Made by a program: the position numbers and the translations under genes
In this document: in pieces, positions 20,784-31,306 of the stretch
Layout of the letters: the number at the start of each line of letters is the position of its first letter
Numbering within the stretch: the stretch's first letter is position 1
Notes under the pieces: model-generated
What the model saw: the letters and a program-made list of their open reading frames with translations, nothing else
What the model was told of the DNA's origin: nothing
Database searches by the model: none
Origin: Megalopta genalis
Taxonomy: Eukaryota; Arthropoda; Insecta; Hymenoptera; Halictidae
Length of the DNA stretch: 64,000 nt
Assembly (NCBI RefSeq): GCF_051020955.1
Contig: NW_027476167.1
Coordinates: 1 to 64,000 of the forward strand
Direction of reading: 5' to 3'

Positions 20784-22865
20784 AAACCTCATAAAAGAAC
20801 GCGACGCTCCAACAAAACTAAAACTTAAAGAAACCAAATATATTCAACTAGGACGAGATAAACATTCTATCCATTACATGACGCACGTTCCCTTCCTACA
20901 AATCAAACACCCTTTCCTAATAATACCGAACGACTTCCCACTAATAGAAGACGGAATATTCGGACTGCCATTCCTCGAAAAATATCAGTTCAAAATTACT
21001 AACGAATCTCTAACATTAAACGGCACTACCATAAAATTACAGGAAACACCCGAGGAAATAGAGGTACAGCCAGGCAAACATGTACACCACATCAAAATTG
21101 TTGACGATCATCCTTGCCGCGTATTGTTCATCAACACTGGTAAGCAACCTTTGACCACGTCTACTATCGAATCAAAAGCTTCAAACTCTAATCGAATACC
21201 TCAACTTATCGATAAATTACGGCTTAACCATACCGATAAAAATTACCGCGACACGATCGAAAAAATTATAGCAACATATAACAAAGTTTTTACCTTAGAC
21301 TCAGATCCCTTACCCTATGCCTTCCTTACCCAACATGAGATCACTCTAAAAAATCCTCGGCCCATTAACATCAAATCCTACAGACCACCAGAATGCCATA
21401 AAACAGAAATCAACCGACAGATTCAGGAAATGTTAGACAAAAATATCATAGAACCGACAGACTCCCCTTTTAACTCTCCGATATGGGTAGTTCCCAAGAA
21501 ACCAGACGCATCAGGCAAAAAGAAATGGAGAATAGTAATCGACTTTTGCAAGCTAAACGAACAAACCGAACAAGACGCATATCCTCTATCCAACGCCGAC
21601 GAAATAATTCAGCACCTTGGTAATGCAAAATTCTTTTCCGCACTCGATCTATCCGCTGAATTCCACCAAATTCTTATAAACCCCGACTCGAAAAAGTATA
21701 CCGCCTTTTCTACATCCGAAGGACATTTCCATTACAATCGTATGCCATTCGGTCTAAAAACGCACCCGCAACCTTCCAACGAATGATGGACACTGCTTTA
21801 CGTGGACTAATAGACAAACACTGCTTCGTATACATGGACGATATTATTATTTTCGGACAAACCATTGAAGAACACAATAAGAATCTAGCCATCGTATTTC
21901 AAAGACTGCAAGACTTAGGACTGAAATTACAGATTGACAAATGCGAATTTCTAAAACCAGAACTCGAATATTTAGGACACATAGTAACTGCAGACGGAGT
22001 AAAGCCAAACCCCAATAAAATCAAAGCTATCAAAGATTTCCCTCAACCCACGACACCTACACAAGTAAAAGCTTTCCTCGGACTAACCGGATACTACAGA
22101 AAATATATTAGAAACTTCGCAAAAATCTCCAAACCCCTCACGATCCTAACGAAAAAGAGTGAACCATTTAGATGGACAATTGATCAGGAAACGGCATTCA
22201 AAGACCTCAAACAAAAATTGTGCCCAGCACCAATCATCAAATATCCCGATTTTTCCAAACCTTTCACCTTAACCACAGACGCCAGTAACGAAGGCATAGA
22301 AGCCGTCTTGTCCCAAGACAACCTACCTTGTAATTTCATATCCCGAACACTCAATCCGACCGAACGAAACTACTCAACAACGGAAAAAGAACTCCTAGCG
22401 ATCGTATGGGCGACAAAACGTTTACGACAATATTTATTAGGGAGAAAATTTATTATCCAAACAGACCATCAGGCTTTAGACTGGCTAAAAAACGTAAAGG
22501 ACCCCTCTTCTAGACTCATGAGATGGAGATTGAGACTCGAAGAGTATGACTTTGAAATAGAATATAAAAAACGCAAAGAAAACGTGGTCGCCGATGCTCT
22601 ATCGCACTACCCAATATATCCCGTAACCATTAAATCCAACATCCCAGTAAAATTAAACGTAAAGGTCAAAAACCCAGATAATTCCCCAGAAACAATTAAC
22701 GACATGTTACCCGACATCCTATACGATCTTTATAACGATTGGAAACTTAATCCTACACCGTCCCCTTTATGCTTAAAACCTAATCGAAAATCCTATACCC
22801 AACTATCGCCTACATTATTTGGAACGTATAACGAAAAAACATGGGGCTTAGCAGATTACACTTGA
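20530..22865 (+). pseudogene. Gypsy pol: protease, reverse transcriptase and RNase H
   Basis: The frame opens inside the gag tail without a conventional start, so expression would need ribosomal frameshifting. It contains the retropepsin site LLDTGAGVNLI (about 20761-20793). The reverse transcriptase shows WVVPKKPDASGKKKWRIVID, then LDLSAEFHQI with the first catalytic Asp, and MPFGLK. A single-base shift at about 21757-21762 leads to VYMDDIIIFG (YMDD box, ~21830). RNase H shows TLTTDASNEGIEAVL, STTEKELLAIVWATKRLRQY and IIQTDHQALDWL. ENVVADALSHYP marks its end. The frame then runs out at 22865, near the integrase boundary. Confidence 0.87.
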
Positions 22866-22979
22866 TAATGCTCATGGAGGACAAAATAGAAAACAAAACC
22901 ATTGATACAATTAAACGAGAACATACTTGGCCCAGCCTAGAAACCGATGTTCAAAATTACATAAAACATTGCGATACCT
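22866..22979 (+). pseudogene. Gypsy integrase, N-terminal zinc module (left of LINE)
   Basis: In a further frame the DNA reads TIDTIKREHTWPSLETDVQN and then YIKHCDT, the central part of the HHCC zinc-binding domain of a gypsy integrase. The coding sequence is cut at the 14-bp target duplication of the LINE (22966-22979). The rest resumes at 29116. Confidence 0.83.
22966..22979. repeat. Left target-site duplication of the LINE
   Basis: ACATTGCGATACCT, matched exactly at 29116-29129. It defines the LINE boundaries and shows the insertion site was inside the gypsy integrase. Confidence 0.95.
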
Positions 22980-23451
22980 TTTCTTTTTTTTTATCGTGGG
23001 GGAAATCTGCTGGCCAGACACCCCTGCCCCGCCCGGGGGGGGGGCGGGACAGGGGTAGTGCGAGGTTTGACAGGCTAAAACCCCCACGGCGGCCTAGGGC
23101 GCAGGCGATTACTGGGGGAGCCACGGGAACTCTTAACGAACACAACCGCGGCTCCCCCTCGCCTGGCCGGCCACCAGGATGGAATGGCGGTGGCCGGCCG
23201 CGTCTCGGGGGGAGATTTATCCTCCCCCATGAATAATCTTGGTTCGGCGGTGCGGGGGGCCGCTCCCCGCACCGCCTCGTCACGACGGCCGCTTTTCAAT
23301 GAGGGTGCCCAGGGCCCCCGCCCTAGGCACGACGGCCGTCGGGGGCGACGATGTTCGTCGCCCCACTCCCGGTATAAGGAGGACATCTTCGGTTGGCGGG
23401 CGGCGGGCAATTAAACCAGCATAATCTGGTACACCCGCCGCCCGCCTATTC
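22980..23451 (-). other. 3' UTR and poly(A) tail of the LINE
   Basis: Non-coding end of the LINE. A strong hairpin lies at 23021-23055, close to the poly(A) tail: 14-bp arms with one mismatch and a seven-G loop. Small GC-rich ORFs here on either strand have no recognised product. Confidence 0.7.
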
Positions 23452-26400
23452 TCAGCTGCTCGGGGGGGGGGGGGGCTCTAGGCGTGGGCGCACACGCCGC
23501 ACCCCCCGCTCACGGCGACCCCGCTCGGCAGCCTCCTTCTGCAACATTACCTGTTCGCAGAAGGCGATGGCTGCCGCCCATTTTCTCGGGCTCTCCAGCA
23601 TTGCCCCAACTAAGCTGGCGAGAGCGAGGTCGCGACCAACTTCCCATCTTAGGACTCGGCGCAGCTCTGAAAAGGCGGGGCATACCTCCAGTGTATGCTG
23701 CGCCGAGTCCTCCTCCGCGCCACAGTGGTGGCACACCGTCGTCGCTTCCCGACCGATGCGACACAGGTAGACACCGAAGCAGCCATGCCCGGTGAACACC
23801 TGCGTCGCACGGTAGGAGAGCCTGCCAAACCGCCTCTCCCGCCACGAGGTGAAGTGCGGCGGGAGAGCCCCAGGGACGCGCTCACCGGTATGGGAACAAA
23901 ACTCCGCATGCCATCTGGCGAGCGCAAGTCCCCGGGCCTGGAGCACGAAGCACTGGACCGCCTCCTGTTCCAGCGGGTCCCCCCGAGCCCGGCCAGCGAT
24001 GCATATGCGCCTATAAATATGGGCGCGCATCGCCGCCTGCAGCTCGAAGGAAATTTCTCCCGCCAGAGCAAGCGCCGCCACGGTAGACGCGGTGCGGTAG
24101 CCTCATATGAGGCGAAGGGCCATCTGCCTCTGAAGCCGGCGCAACAACAGTGTGTTGCGCCGGTTTGCCCTCACGAACGGCGCCCAAATCGGGGCGCCGT
24201 ATAAGGTCATGGACCGCACCACGCCCAGGTATAGGCGGCGCACCATATCGCCCGGTCCACCGAGATTGGGCAACAGGCGGCCTAGCGCAGCCGCCGCCCT
24301 CTCAACCCGGGGGACGAGGCGGCCGAAATGCGCTCCGAACCTCCAGTGGCTGTCGAGGATCAGTCCGAGATACTTGATCTCAGACTTCACCTCGACGCAG
24401 GCTTCTCCAACCCGGATCCACGATCCGGCCGGTGGCCGCGACCGAGGCCGTCCATACCAGACGGCCTCGGCCTCCTCCGGGACCATCTTCAGCCCCAGAT
24501 CGCGGATCCTCGCAACGACGGCTACCACCGCAACCTCCGCTCGTCGGATGGTCCTCTCGAAGGTGTCCCCGACGGTGACCACCAGCGTGTCGTCTCCATA
24601 GCAGACCAGGGTGGCACTGTCGGGCAGGGAGGCTTTCTCCAGGATCGCGTTATACCCCAGGTCCCACAGGAGTGGTCCTAGCACGGACCCCTGTGGGACC
24701 CCGCAGTCCACCTCCCTCCGAATCATCCCGTACGGGCCCGGGTATTCTACCCACCTGTCCCGCAGGTAGGCCCCGATCACCAGCCCCAGATAGGGAGGCA
24801 CCTGGTGCTCAACCAGGGCCTCCCTAATGGCGGACCAGGGCAGGGTGTTGAAGGCATTGACGATGTCAATGGACACCGCCAAGCACACCCCGCCCTGTGC
24901 CACGGCATTGTTCGAGAGGGACTTAAGACGATCGATTGCGTCGATCGTCGACCGTCCCTCCCGAAAGCCGAACTGACAGTCCGCCAGATCGAGGCTATCG
25001 CGGGACAGGTGCCTGGCGAGGCGGGCGGCAATGATCTTCTCAAAGATCTTGCCCACCTCGTCCAGGAGACAAATGGGCCGGTACGCGGAGGGAGAATCCG
25101 CAGGCCTCCCATCCTTCCTTAAGAGGACCATCCGACTTCTCCTCCAGAGGTCCGGGATCACCCCGGACCTCAGGAGCCCGGAGTAGAGGCTTCTTAGCCT
25201 CTCGCCCAGGAAGCTCATGGTAAGCAACCAGACCCGGCCGGGGATACCGTCCGGCCCCGGGGCAGTATTCTTGCCCCGGAGCCATTTGAGGACCCCGGCC
25301 ATTTCCTCCGTCGCGACCTCCAGATCCGGGGACCACTCCTCTTCCCCTGGCTCAGGATCGGGCCGGGACGCCTCCCCGTTAACGGGAAATAAGGCGCCCA
25401 CGACCCGTCCGAGCATCCCCGGATCCAGGCTCTTCGACAGAGGGGGCGCCCAGGGACGTAACCGTCCCATCGCCATTTTGTATGGGCGCCTCCACGGATC
25501 TGGGTTTAGAGTACCTAGGAGGTCGCGCCAGGCCTGGCTTTTTGCCTGCCTGATGGCCAGCTGCAGGGCGACCACCTTCTCCCAGTATCGCCCATACAGC
25601 TGGATAGCCAGCTCCACGTCGGAACGTCGTCGTCGACGGGCGCGGACGTACTGGCGTCGCGCTCGGACGCACTCTGTGGGCAAATCCGCTATCGCGCGCG
25701 ACCACCAGTACACCGCCTTCCTCGGGAAGACCATGGCCCGGGGCATGGCGACGTCGCAAATCGACGTCATTGCGCCCCGGAACCAATGGGCCTCCCTTAT
25801 CCCGTCGACTGGCCCGGCCGGTGTTGCCGGCCAGGCCACGACGTGCGCTGCCGCCATCAGAGCGTCCTGGTCGAGGCGCTTCTGCGCCCACCGCAGCTGA
25901 GGCGATCCCTCATCAGCGGGGCGACGTCGGGGCGTCGATGGGGCGGCGGAGGTGCCGAGAACAATGTACCTGTGGTCGGACAGCGTCTCGACCTCCTTCG
26001 CCACCCACCACCCCGCAATACGGCGCGCGGCTGTGGGCGTTGCCCATGAAAGGTCAACGATGGACCCCCCATTGCGCCGCACGCACGTATGGACCGAGCT
26101 CGAGTTTAAAAGACGGAGCTCGAGTCCCGCCGCCCAATCAAGCACCTCCCGGCCCCTCGGGTCTGTCCTGGGGGAACCCCAAGCTGAAGACTTGGAGTTG
26201 AAGTCCCCCAGGACCAGCACAGGACGTGGCTGGCAGCGGGAGACGCATCTCCCTACTACGTCCAGATACTGATCAAATTCCTCGAGGGACCATCTCGGAG
26301 CTGCGTAGATCGCCACAACCGCGGTGCCGCCCCAGTCAACGGCCAGGTATCCCCGGCCGCGCTCGATAACGGAGCACGCCGGGGACCCCGGCCGGCATGC

Positions 26401-26580
26401 CCATATTATAACGGCGGAGCCGCTCAGGTCCCCCATCCAATGTGGATGGTCGGGAATCCTGTACGGCTCCGCCGCTACGGCCAACCCGGCACCCCGCTCG
26501 ACCATGAATTGCACAAGAAGGTCCTGTGCCCTGGCCGAGCGGTTCAGGTTGGCCTGTATTATAGGGCCCTTGGGCCCCAT
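23452..26580 (-). pseudogene. LINE ORF2: endonuclease and reverse transcriptase, one stop
   Basis: The ATG at 26578-26580 overlaps the ORF1 stop (TAATG). The endonuclease shows IIQANLNRSARAQDLL, VVAIYAAPRW, VLVLGDFNSKSSAWGS and TLSDHRYIVLG, so the GDFN and SDH motifs are present. The reverse transcriptase shows CQFGFREGRSTIDAI, SIDIVNAFNTLPW, CGVPQGSVLGPLLWD and CYGDDTLVV (YGDD box instead of the more usual YADD). An in-frame TGA at 24103-24105 cuts off the last ~210 codons. These continue in the same frame and include CHHCGAEEDSAQHTLEVCP, the C-terminal CCHC motif. Total length would be about 1040 codons, normal for R1-clade ORF2. Confidence 0.9.
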
Positions 26581-26582
26581 TA
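26578..26582 (-). promoter_or_regulatory. Overlapping stop-start TAATG between LINE ORF1 and ORF2
   Basis: On the minus strand the ORF1 stop TAA and the ORF2 start ATG share one base. In the R1-clade element SART1 of silkworm, a UAAUG of this kind is known to couple ORF2 translation to ORF1 termination. The same use here is inferred. Confidence 0.75.
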
Positions 26583-28743
26583 TGGGCAGGCCTCAACATC
26601 CATCGCCGCCGCGAGAGCGGTGACGTCTGGGGTCTCTTTGGCCCCATCCGCCCCCGCGGGCGCGACGATGGCACCTTTAGGTGCCTCCTTCGGTTTGTTG
26701 GCCACGGTGGCCGCTACCTTAGCCACCGTGGTCTTTCTCCCCCTGCTCCCTCTGCCGCGTCTCGCGCTGGCAGGGCACGCCCGGCTACCGAGGCGGTGAC
26801 CGGCTGGCTTGTCTACGCCCGCACAAAGCGGGCAATTTGGCTTTGCCATACAGTCGGTCACTTTGTGGTCCCGACTGCCGCACCCAAAGCAGCAGTCGGA
26901 ACGATCCTCGGCCGCAGTGCACCGCTGCCTAGTGTGGCCCAGGCCAAGGCAGCGATAGCACTGCAAGGGCCGGGCGCTGAGGGCCTCCACCGTCGCCCGA
27001 GTCCAGCCCACCGTGATTTTGCCCGCGACCGCAACTTTGCGTGCGGCCGCAGCAGGGCACTGGACCCACAGGGTGCCCAAACCAGAGGGGGAAGACCGGA
27101 TTTCGCTGGTCCTCACATCCCCCTGGTCGCACCCTCCCACACGGGCGACAGCTGTGGCAACCTCCGCCGGCGTGGTCGAGTCGACCAGGCCGCGAACCCT
27201 AAGGTCGGCCTTCTTTATTGGGCGCTCGACCTTCACGCCGGTTCCCGCCAGCGCGTCCGCCATCTTTGCGGCAAGGGCAGTGGCCTTTGCAGCCCCATCT
27301 GCTCCGGGGACCTCCAAAATAATCCCCCCCGTCACGGCCCTCCTGGGCTTCAATGAGGCGATGCCAATCTCTGCCAGATCCACTTTGGACCTGACAGTGG
27401 TCATCGCCTCAGCGTAGGTCATCGCCCCGCCGGCCGGTACCGTTATCGGTACCGTACGGCAGCCGTACGGGGCGGACGCGGCGGCAGGGGAGCCCTCCCG
27501 GGGGCAGCCGGTGCCACCCGCTTGGCCGCCCTCCCTGTCGGAGCAGCCTTGCCTTGGCAGCCCCTCGCGGATTTTACCGCGGCAGCCGCCCTTTTGGCCT
27601 TCCGGCCAAACACCTTGGACCACACCTCAGGCACTGGAGGCGTGGTGGAAGGCGTCGCATCAGCAGGGGCGGCCCGAGGTTGAGTGGGCTGTGCCTGGGC
27701 AGCCCTAGCGGCCACAGCCCCTCCCTTATTGCCACCCTTTTTCCCCGCTCTTCTGTCCATCAGCAGAGGGGGGGGCGGATGGCACAGGTGCCACCGATCG
27801 CAGGTCCCGCACCCGCGGAATCAGCTCCCTCCTGAACGATGCCAGCTTGGCATCGATCAAGGAGCCGATCTGCGCCAGCAAGTCTGCTGGCACAGCCGCG
27901 GGTGGGGGCGAAGACCCTCCTCGCCCAGGGGACTGGGGTCCCCGAGCGCCGATAACCGGCAGCAGCCCTGTGCCCCCCCCCCCCAGGGTGCAGCGGCGGA
28001 GGCATCCCGGCAACAGCCGGCCCCACCTCCACCGCTTGACGGAGTCGGGCGACCGCGGCCCGCAGCTCCGCCATCTGCTCCCTCAGCAGAGCATTTTCGG
28101 CCTCCAACAGCCGGGTAGCGTTGGGAGCTGACCTGATCGCCAGCTCCGCAACGCCCACCCGGCTGCTCAGTGCCGCCGCCCGCAGGGATCGGACCGCGCT
28201 GGCCTTTAGCCACATCGTCGCGGCAGAAATCCTGGCGACGTCGCCCAGGCTCTCCATCACCGCCGCCGCTACGTCTCGCGTCGGGCGGTTGACCTCCACT
28301 TCGTCTGGAAGCGGGTCGCCCGATCTCGCGGGCTTCGGCCCCGGAGCAACCAGGTCAAAGATGCCCGCGATGAGGCTTTTGTCGGCCTCAGCCTGCTTGC
28401 GTTTGGCCTCATGGAGGCCAACGCATGCCCTGGTCGTTGGTGGCCGGTCTCGTTTCCTCGTAGAGGTGCCCGGGACGCTCTGCGTCGAGTGGTGGGAGGA
28501 GACAGAAAAGTCCGACTCCTCCCCCCCATCGCAATCGCCAAGGCCCGCCGCAGGCCTCTTTGTGCCGCGTGTTGTCGAATGCCTCCGCGACACCGGCACT
28601 ATACATCTTTTGAGGCGCACGATAGGCCCGCGCACCTCCCCCTGACGCTCGTTTCCCCCCTCCCCGGTTATTTGTGAAAAAGAATTCATAATTGGTCCCA
28701 CGAGTGTGGTCGGAAAGAAGGTCACCCCGGGCAGAGCCGCCAT
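26580..28743 (-). pseudogene. LINE ORF1 (gag-like), frameshifted
   Basis: The N-terminal frame from 28743 has a leucine-rich segment (LLEAENALLREQMAELRAAV) that may form a coiled coil. Reading then changes frame at a 12-C run (27973-27984), an 8-G run (27768-27775) and near 27450-27460. The middle frames show DLLAQIGSLIDAKLASFR and VWSKVFGRKAKRAA. The final frame has GGAMTYAEAMTTVRSKVDLA and three zinc knuckles: CYRCLGLGHTRQRC, CFGCGSRDHKVTDC and CPLCAGVDKPAGHRLGSRAC. It ends at a TAA at 26580-26582. The protein would bind LINE RNA. Two of the three breaks lie in homopolymers and may be assembly errors. Confidence 0.82.
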
Positions 28744-29115
28744 ACCCGGGGAAGGCTAATACACCCGGGGGGTCGCCAGGTACCCCGGGGTTGTCCGCTA
28801 ACAATTGGTGCACCCACCAACCATAGCTGGCGCTTACTCCATTTACGCCCTCTTTCTCCGCGCAACACTGCTTGGGGCTAGGGATTTTTTAGAGAGGTTG
28901 TCATCCTCGCGGCCCGGCCGGCTAAGGCAAGACCCCCGTTCCTGTAAAACATGACCACAGGTTTACGGTATGTGTCCGACTTTAGTAGGCCCCTCACCTC
29001 AAGCCACTCCAGCTAGGTAGCACCTGCCAGGGAATAAATTCCCCGCTGGCACAGCCTTGAGGATCATTAGGGCACGAAGCCCCCCCACCACGACAAGGTA
29101 GCGGACACGGGGGGG
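28744..29115 (-). other. 5' UTR of the LINE
   Basis: Non-coding sequence from the right target duplication to the ORF1 start. It would contain the internal promoter. No motif is assigned. Confidence 0.65.
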
Positions 29116-29129
29116 ACATTGCGATACCT
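29116..29129. repeat. Right target-site duplication of the LINE
   Basis: ACATTGCGATACCT, identical to 22966-22979. Confidence 0.95.
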
Positions 29130-30037
29130 GTCAACGCAACAAGCTCTCGTGTATTAGACCTAGGGAAGAAACTATTATAACAGGCACCCCCCTGAATCCC
29201 AACAACAAGATAGCAATGGACTTAATCGGACCCCTCCCACTAACGAATACAGGAAACCAATTTATCCTCTCAATCCAAGACTACCTTACTAAATGCCTAA
29301 TGCTAATCCCTGTACAAAACCAGAGAACAGAATCTATTATAGATAAACTGATATCCCATTATATTTACATCTTCTCCTCACCGAAACACATCCTCACTGA
29401 TCAAGGGCAAAACTTTGTTAGTAAACTCATGGAACAATTCGAGAAAATATTCAAAATTCAGCATATTAAAACAACCAGTTTTAACCTGCAAAGCAATGGA
29501 GCTCTCGAAAGAATTCACGGCACGGTCAAAGATCTACTGCGGACCAGTATTGACGAAACACGGACCGATTAAGATGAATACCTCAATCTAATTTCAATGG
29601 CATTTAATACCTCTGTTCACTCAACCACAGGATACACACCCTTCGAGCTAACATTCGGCCGAAAAGCCAATCTACCCGCCTCGATCGCGTTAACACCCGC
29701 CCTATCCCATAACAAATTATTTAAACTTTGGAAGCAACGGCATAACGACTATCTTAATTACGCAAAAATCAATATCGAAGCCAATAAGAAACGCTACAAA
29801 CAAGACCAAGTCCGAAAGATCCGAATCCAAAGTTTATATAATATCGACGACTTAGTCCTCTTACACAACGACCACAAGCGAAACAAACTATCCCCAGAAT
29901 TCCTAGGCCCTTACAAAATACTCGAGGTGCGAAAAACTAATTACCTCATACAAATCTCAGACAATAAAACCCTACTAACACATGGAAACCGATTAAAACC
30001 TTACCATTTACCTTCCAGGCTAAAACCCGCGGATTAG
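29116..30037 (+). pseudogene. Gypsy integrase, right of the LINE
   Basis: The frame resumes at CDTCQRNKL, giving the second cysteine pair of the zinc module. The catalytic core shows AMDLIGPLPLTNTG (D), HILTDQGQNFVSKL (D) and NGALERIHGTVKDLL (E), so the triad is present. An in-frame TAA at 29570-29572 breaks the frame, which continues with AFNTSVHSTTGYTPFELTFG. The C-terminal domain shows LYNIDDLVLLHNDHKRNKLS, FLGPYKILEV and the final HGNRLKPYHLP. It ends at 30037. It would insert viral cDNA into the genome. Confidence 0.9.
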
Positions 30038-30093
30038 AAATCACCAACCTCAATCACTCACAAATCATAGACGAAAATATAGAAACGATCTAC

Positions 30094-31306
30094 ATGTACC
30101 ATAATGAGATAAAGATTAACATGATTATTAACCTATCCGACATTAGCAGCGACCTAGACAAAGCAAATCAACTCATGACCGAAATAAAAAATACATGCAA
30201 AGTTTGTGACAATATCAACACGGCTTACCTCATAGAAAAAGTGCGCAAGTTAAGTAACCTTAACTTAAGTAACCTTTTACACCTACGCACCAAGCGAGGA
30301 ATTTTGAACATAATAGGCTCAGCTTCCAAAGCATTTTTTGGAACTCTCGACGAAGATGATTTAATCCTAATAAATCAAAACATTGACAAATTATTCGACG
30401 AAAACACAAAACTTTCCAAGATCATACAGAATCAGACTGCTATGTTCAGAACCGTCCTCAATAGTCAAGCACTCCCACACTTTATACAGCGATACGAAGA
30501 ATTCACTCGCAGCCGAAATTGTAGTTACAGACATTAGGGAAAACATCGACAACTTACAAGAAACAATCACTCTAGGAAAACACGGCATTATACGACGAGA
30601 AATTATTGACTCAGTACAATTTATGGACGCTTACGAGAAAATCTTAAAAACACATTCAATTATGTCACATATATCACCTAAATTGCATAATTTCCAAACA
30701 TTGATCGACATCAGCCAACTCAACATCTGTATAATTAACCGCCAAATTGTCTATTCGGTTATTATACCCATATTAGAAGAGAATGAATGGACACATGCCA
30801 AATTGTACACCATCCCTTACAAAAAGGGATCCACCTTCGTGGCACCCCTGCTTAAGCACGAACACTTACTAAAATCGCGAGGGCAATTCATTCCAGTTGA
30901 CATCACTTACCTAGACCACTACTGTAGATCCACCAGCCTCGCGAAAATCTGTAAACGTACACAACCCGCACAACACACTAATGCTTTAGAATGCGCAAAT
31001 TATAACGAATGTACGCTAACCCTCTTCAAAATCCACGAACTTACGTTTTTACCGATGTACGCGCCTAACACATACATTGTCATACCGGAACACACGATCA
31101 CGATTACCTCACTTTGTAACAGCGAAAAACAATTTGTAATTGACCAACCTGTCAAGATCACCAGCAACGAAGATTGTACCCTTTCAAACAATAATAATGT
31201 GATGAAACTTGGAGGTACTACGCATTCAGCCAATATAACAATTAGAAATTATATGCTTGGAACGGATTTGACCAATTATTGTTCACGAGTAACATGTAAT
31301 ATGTAA
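30094..31306 (+). pseudogene. Errantivirus-type env (F-like fusion glycoprotein), frameshifted and 3' truncated
   Basis: The first frame (30094-30537) contains a basic furin-type site RTKR at about 30286-30297. It is followed by a hydrophobic fusion-peptide-like stretch and a GTLDEDD motif, the hallmark of errantivirus/baculovirus F-type envelopes. A +1 shift near 30510-30535 leads into the second frame (to 31306), which carries the cysteine-rich ectodomain. No terminal transmembrane segment is seen before the stop, so the anchor is missing. Start choice is uncertain and no clear signal peptide was found. Such proteins mediate membrane fusion; this copy is broken and described only. Confidence 0.8.

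Larger units (their letters stand above)
22980..29115 (-). mobile_element. Full-length R1-clade non-LTR retrotransposon
   Basis: A 6136-bp unit in minus orientation. A T-rich run at 22980-22993 is the poly(A) tail, followed leftward-to-rightward on the plus strand by a 3' UTR, ORF2 (endonuclease and reverse transcriptase), ORF1 (three CCHC knuckles) and a ~370-bp 5' UTR. A perfect 14-bp duplication flanks it. ORF1 followed by ORF2 with an apurinic-type endonuclease, a C-terminal CCHC and no RNase H fits the R1 clade (R1, TRAS, SART, Waldo). It is GC-rich, unlike its host element. Lesions: one TGA in ORF2 and several frameshifts in ORF1. Confidence 0.92.
18847..31306 (+). mobile_element. Ty3/gypsy errantivirus-like provirus, 3' truncated, split by a LINE
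   Basis: The order is candidate 5' LTR, primer-binding site, gag, pol (protease, reverse transcriptase, RNase H, integrase) and an env gene of the errantivirus F-like type. A 6.1-kb LINE with a 14-bp target duplication interrupts the integrase. No copy of the 5' LTR is visible after env, and env lacks a terminal membrane anchor, so the 3' end is missing. Every protein carries at least one frameshift or stop. This is an old, non-functional copy. Confidence 0.87.

Noticed and set aside
23695..28131. Plus-strand ORFs of 90-227 codons across 23.7-28.1 kb
   Set aside because: Antisense shadows of the LINE ORF1 and ORF2.
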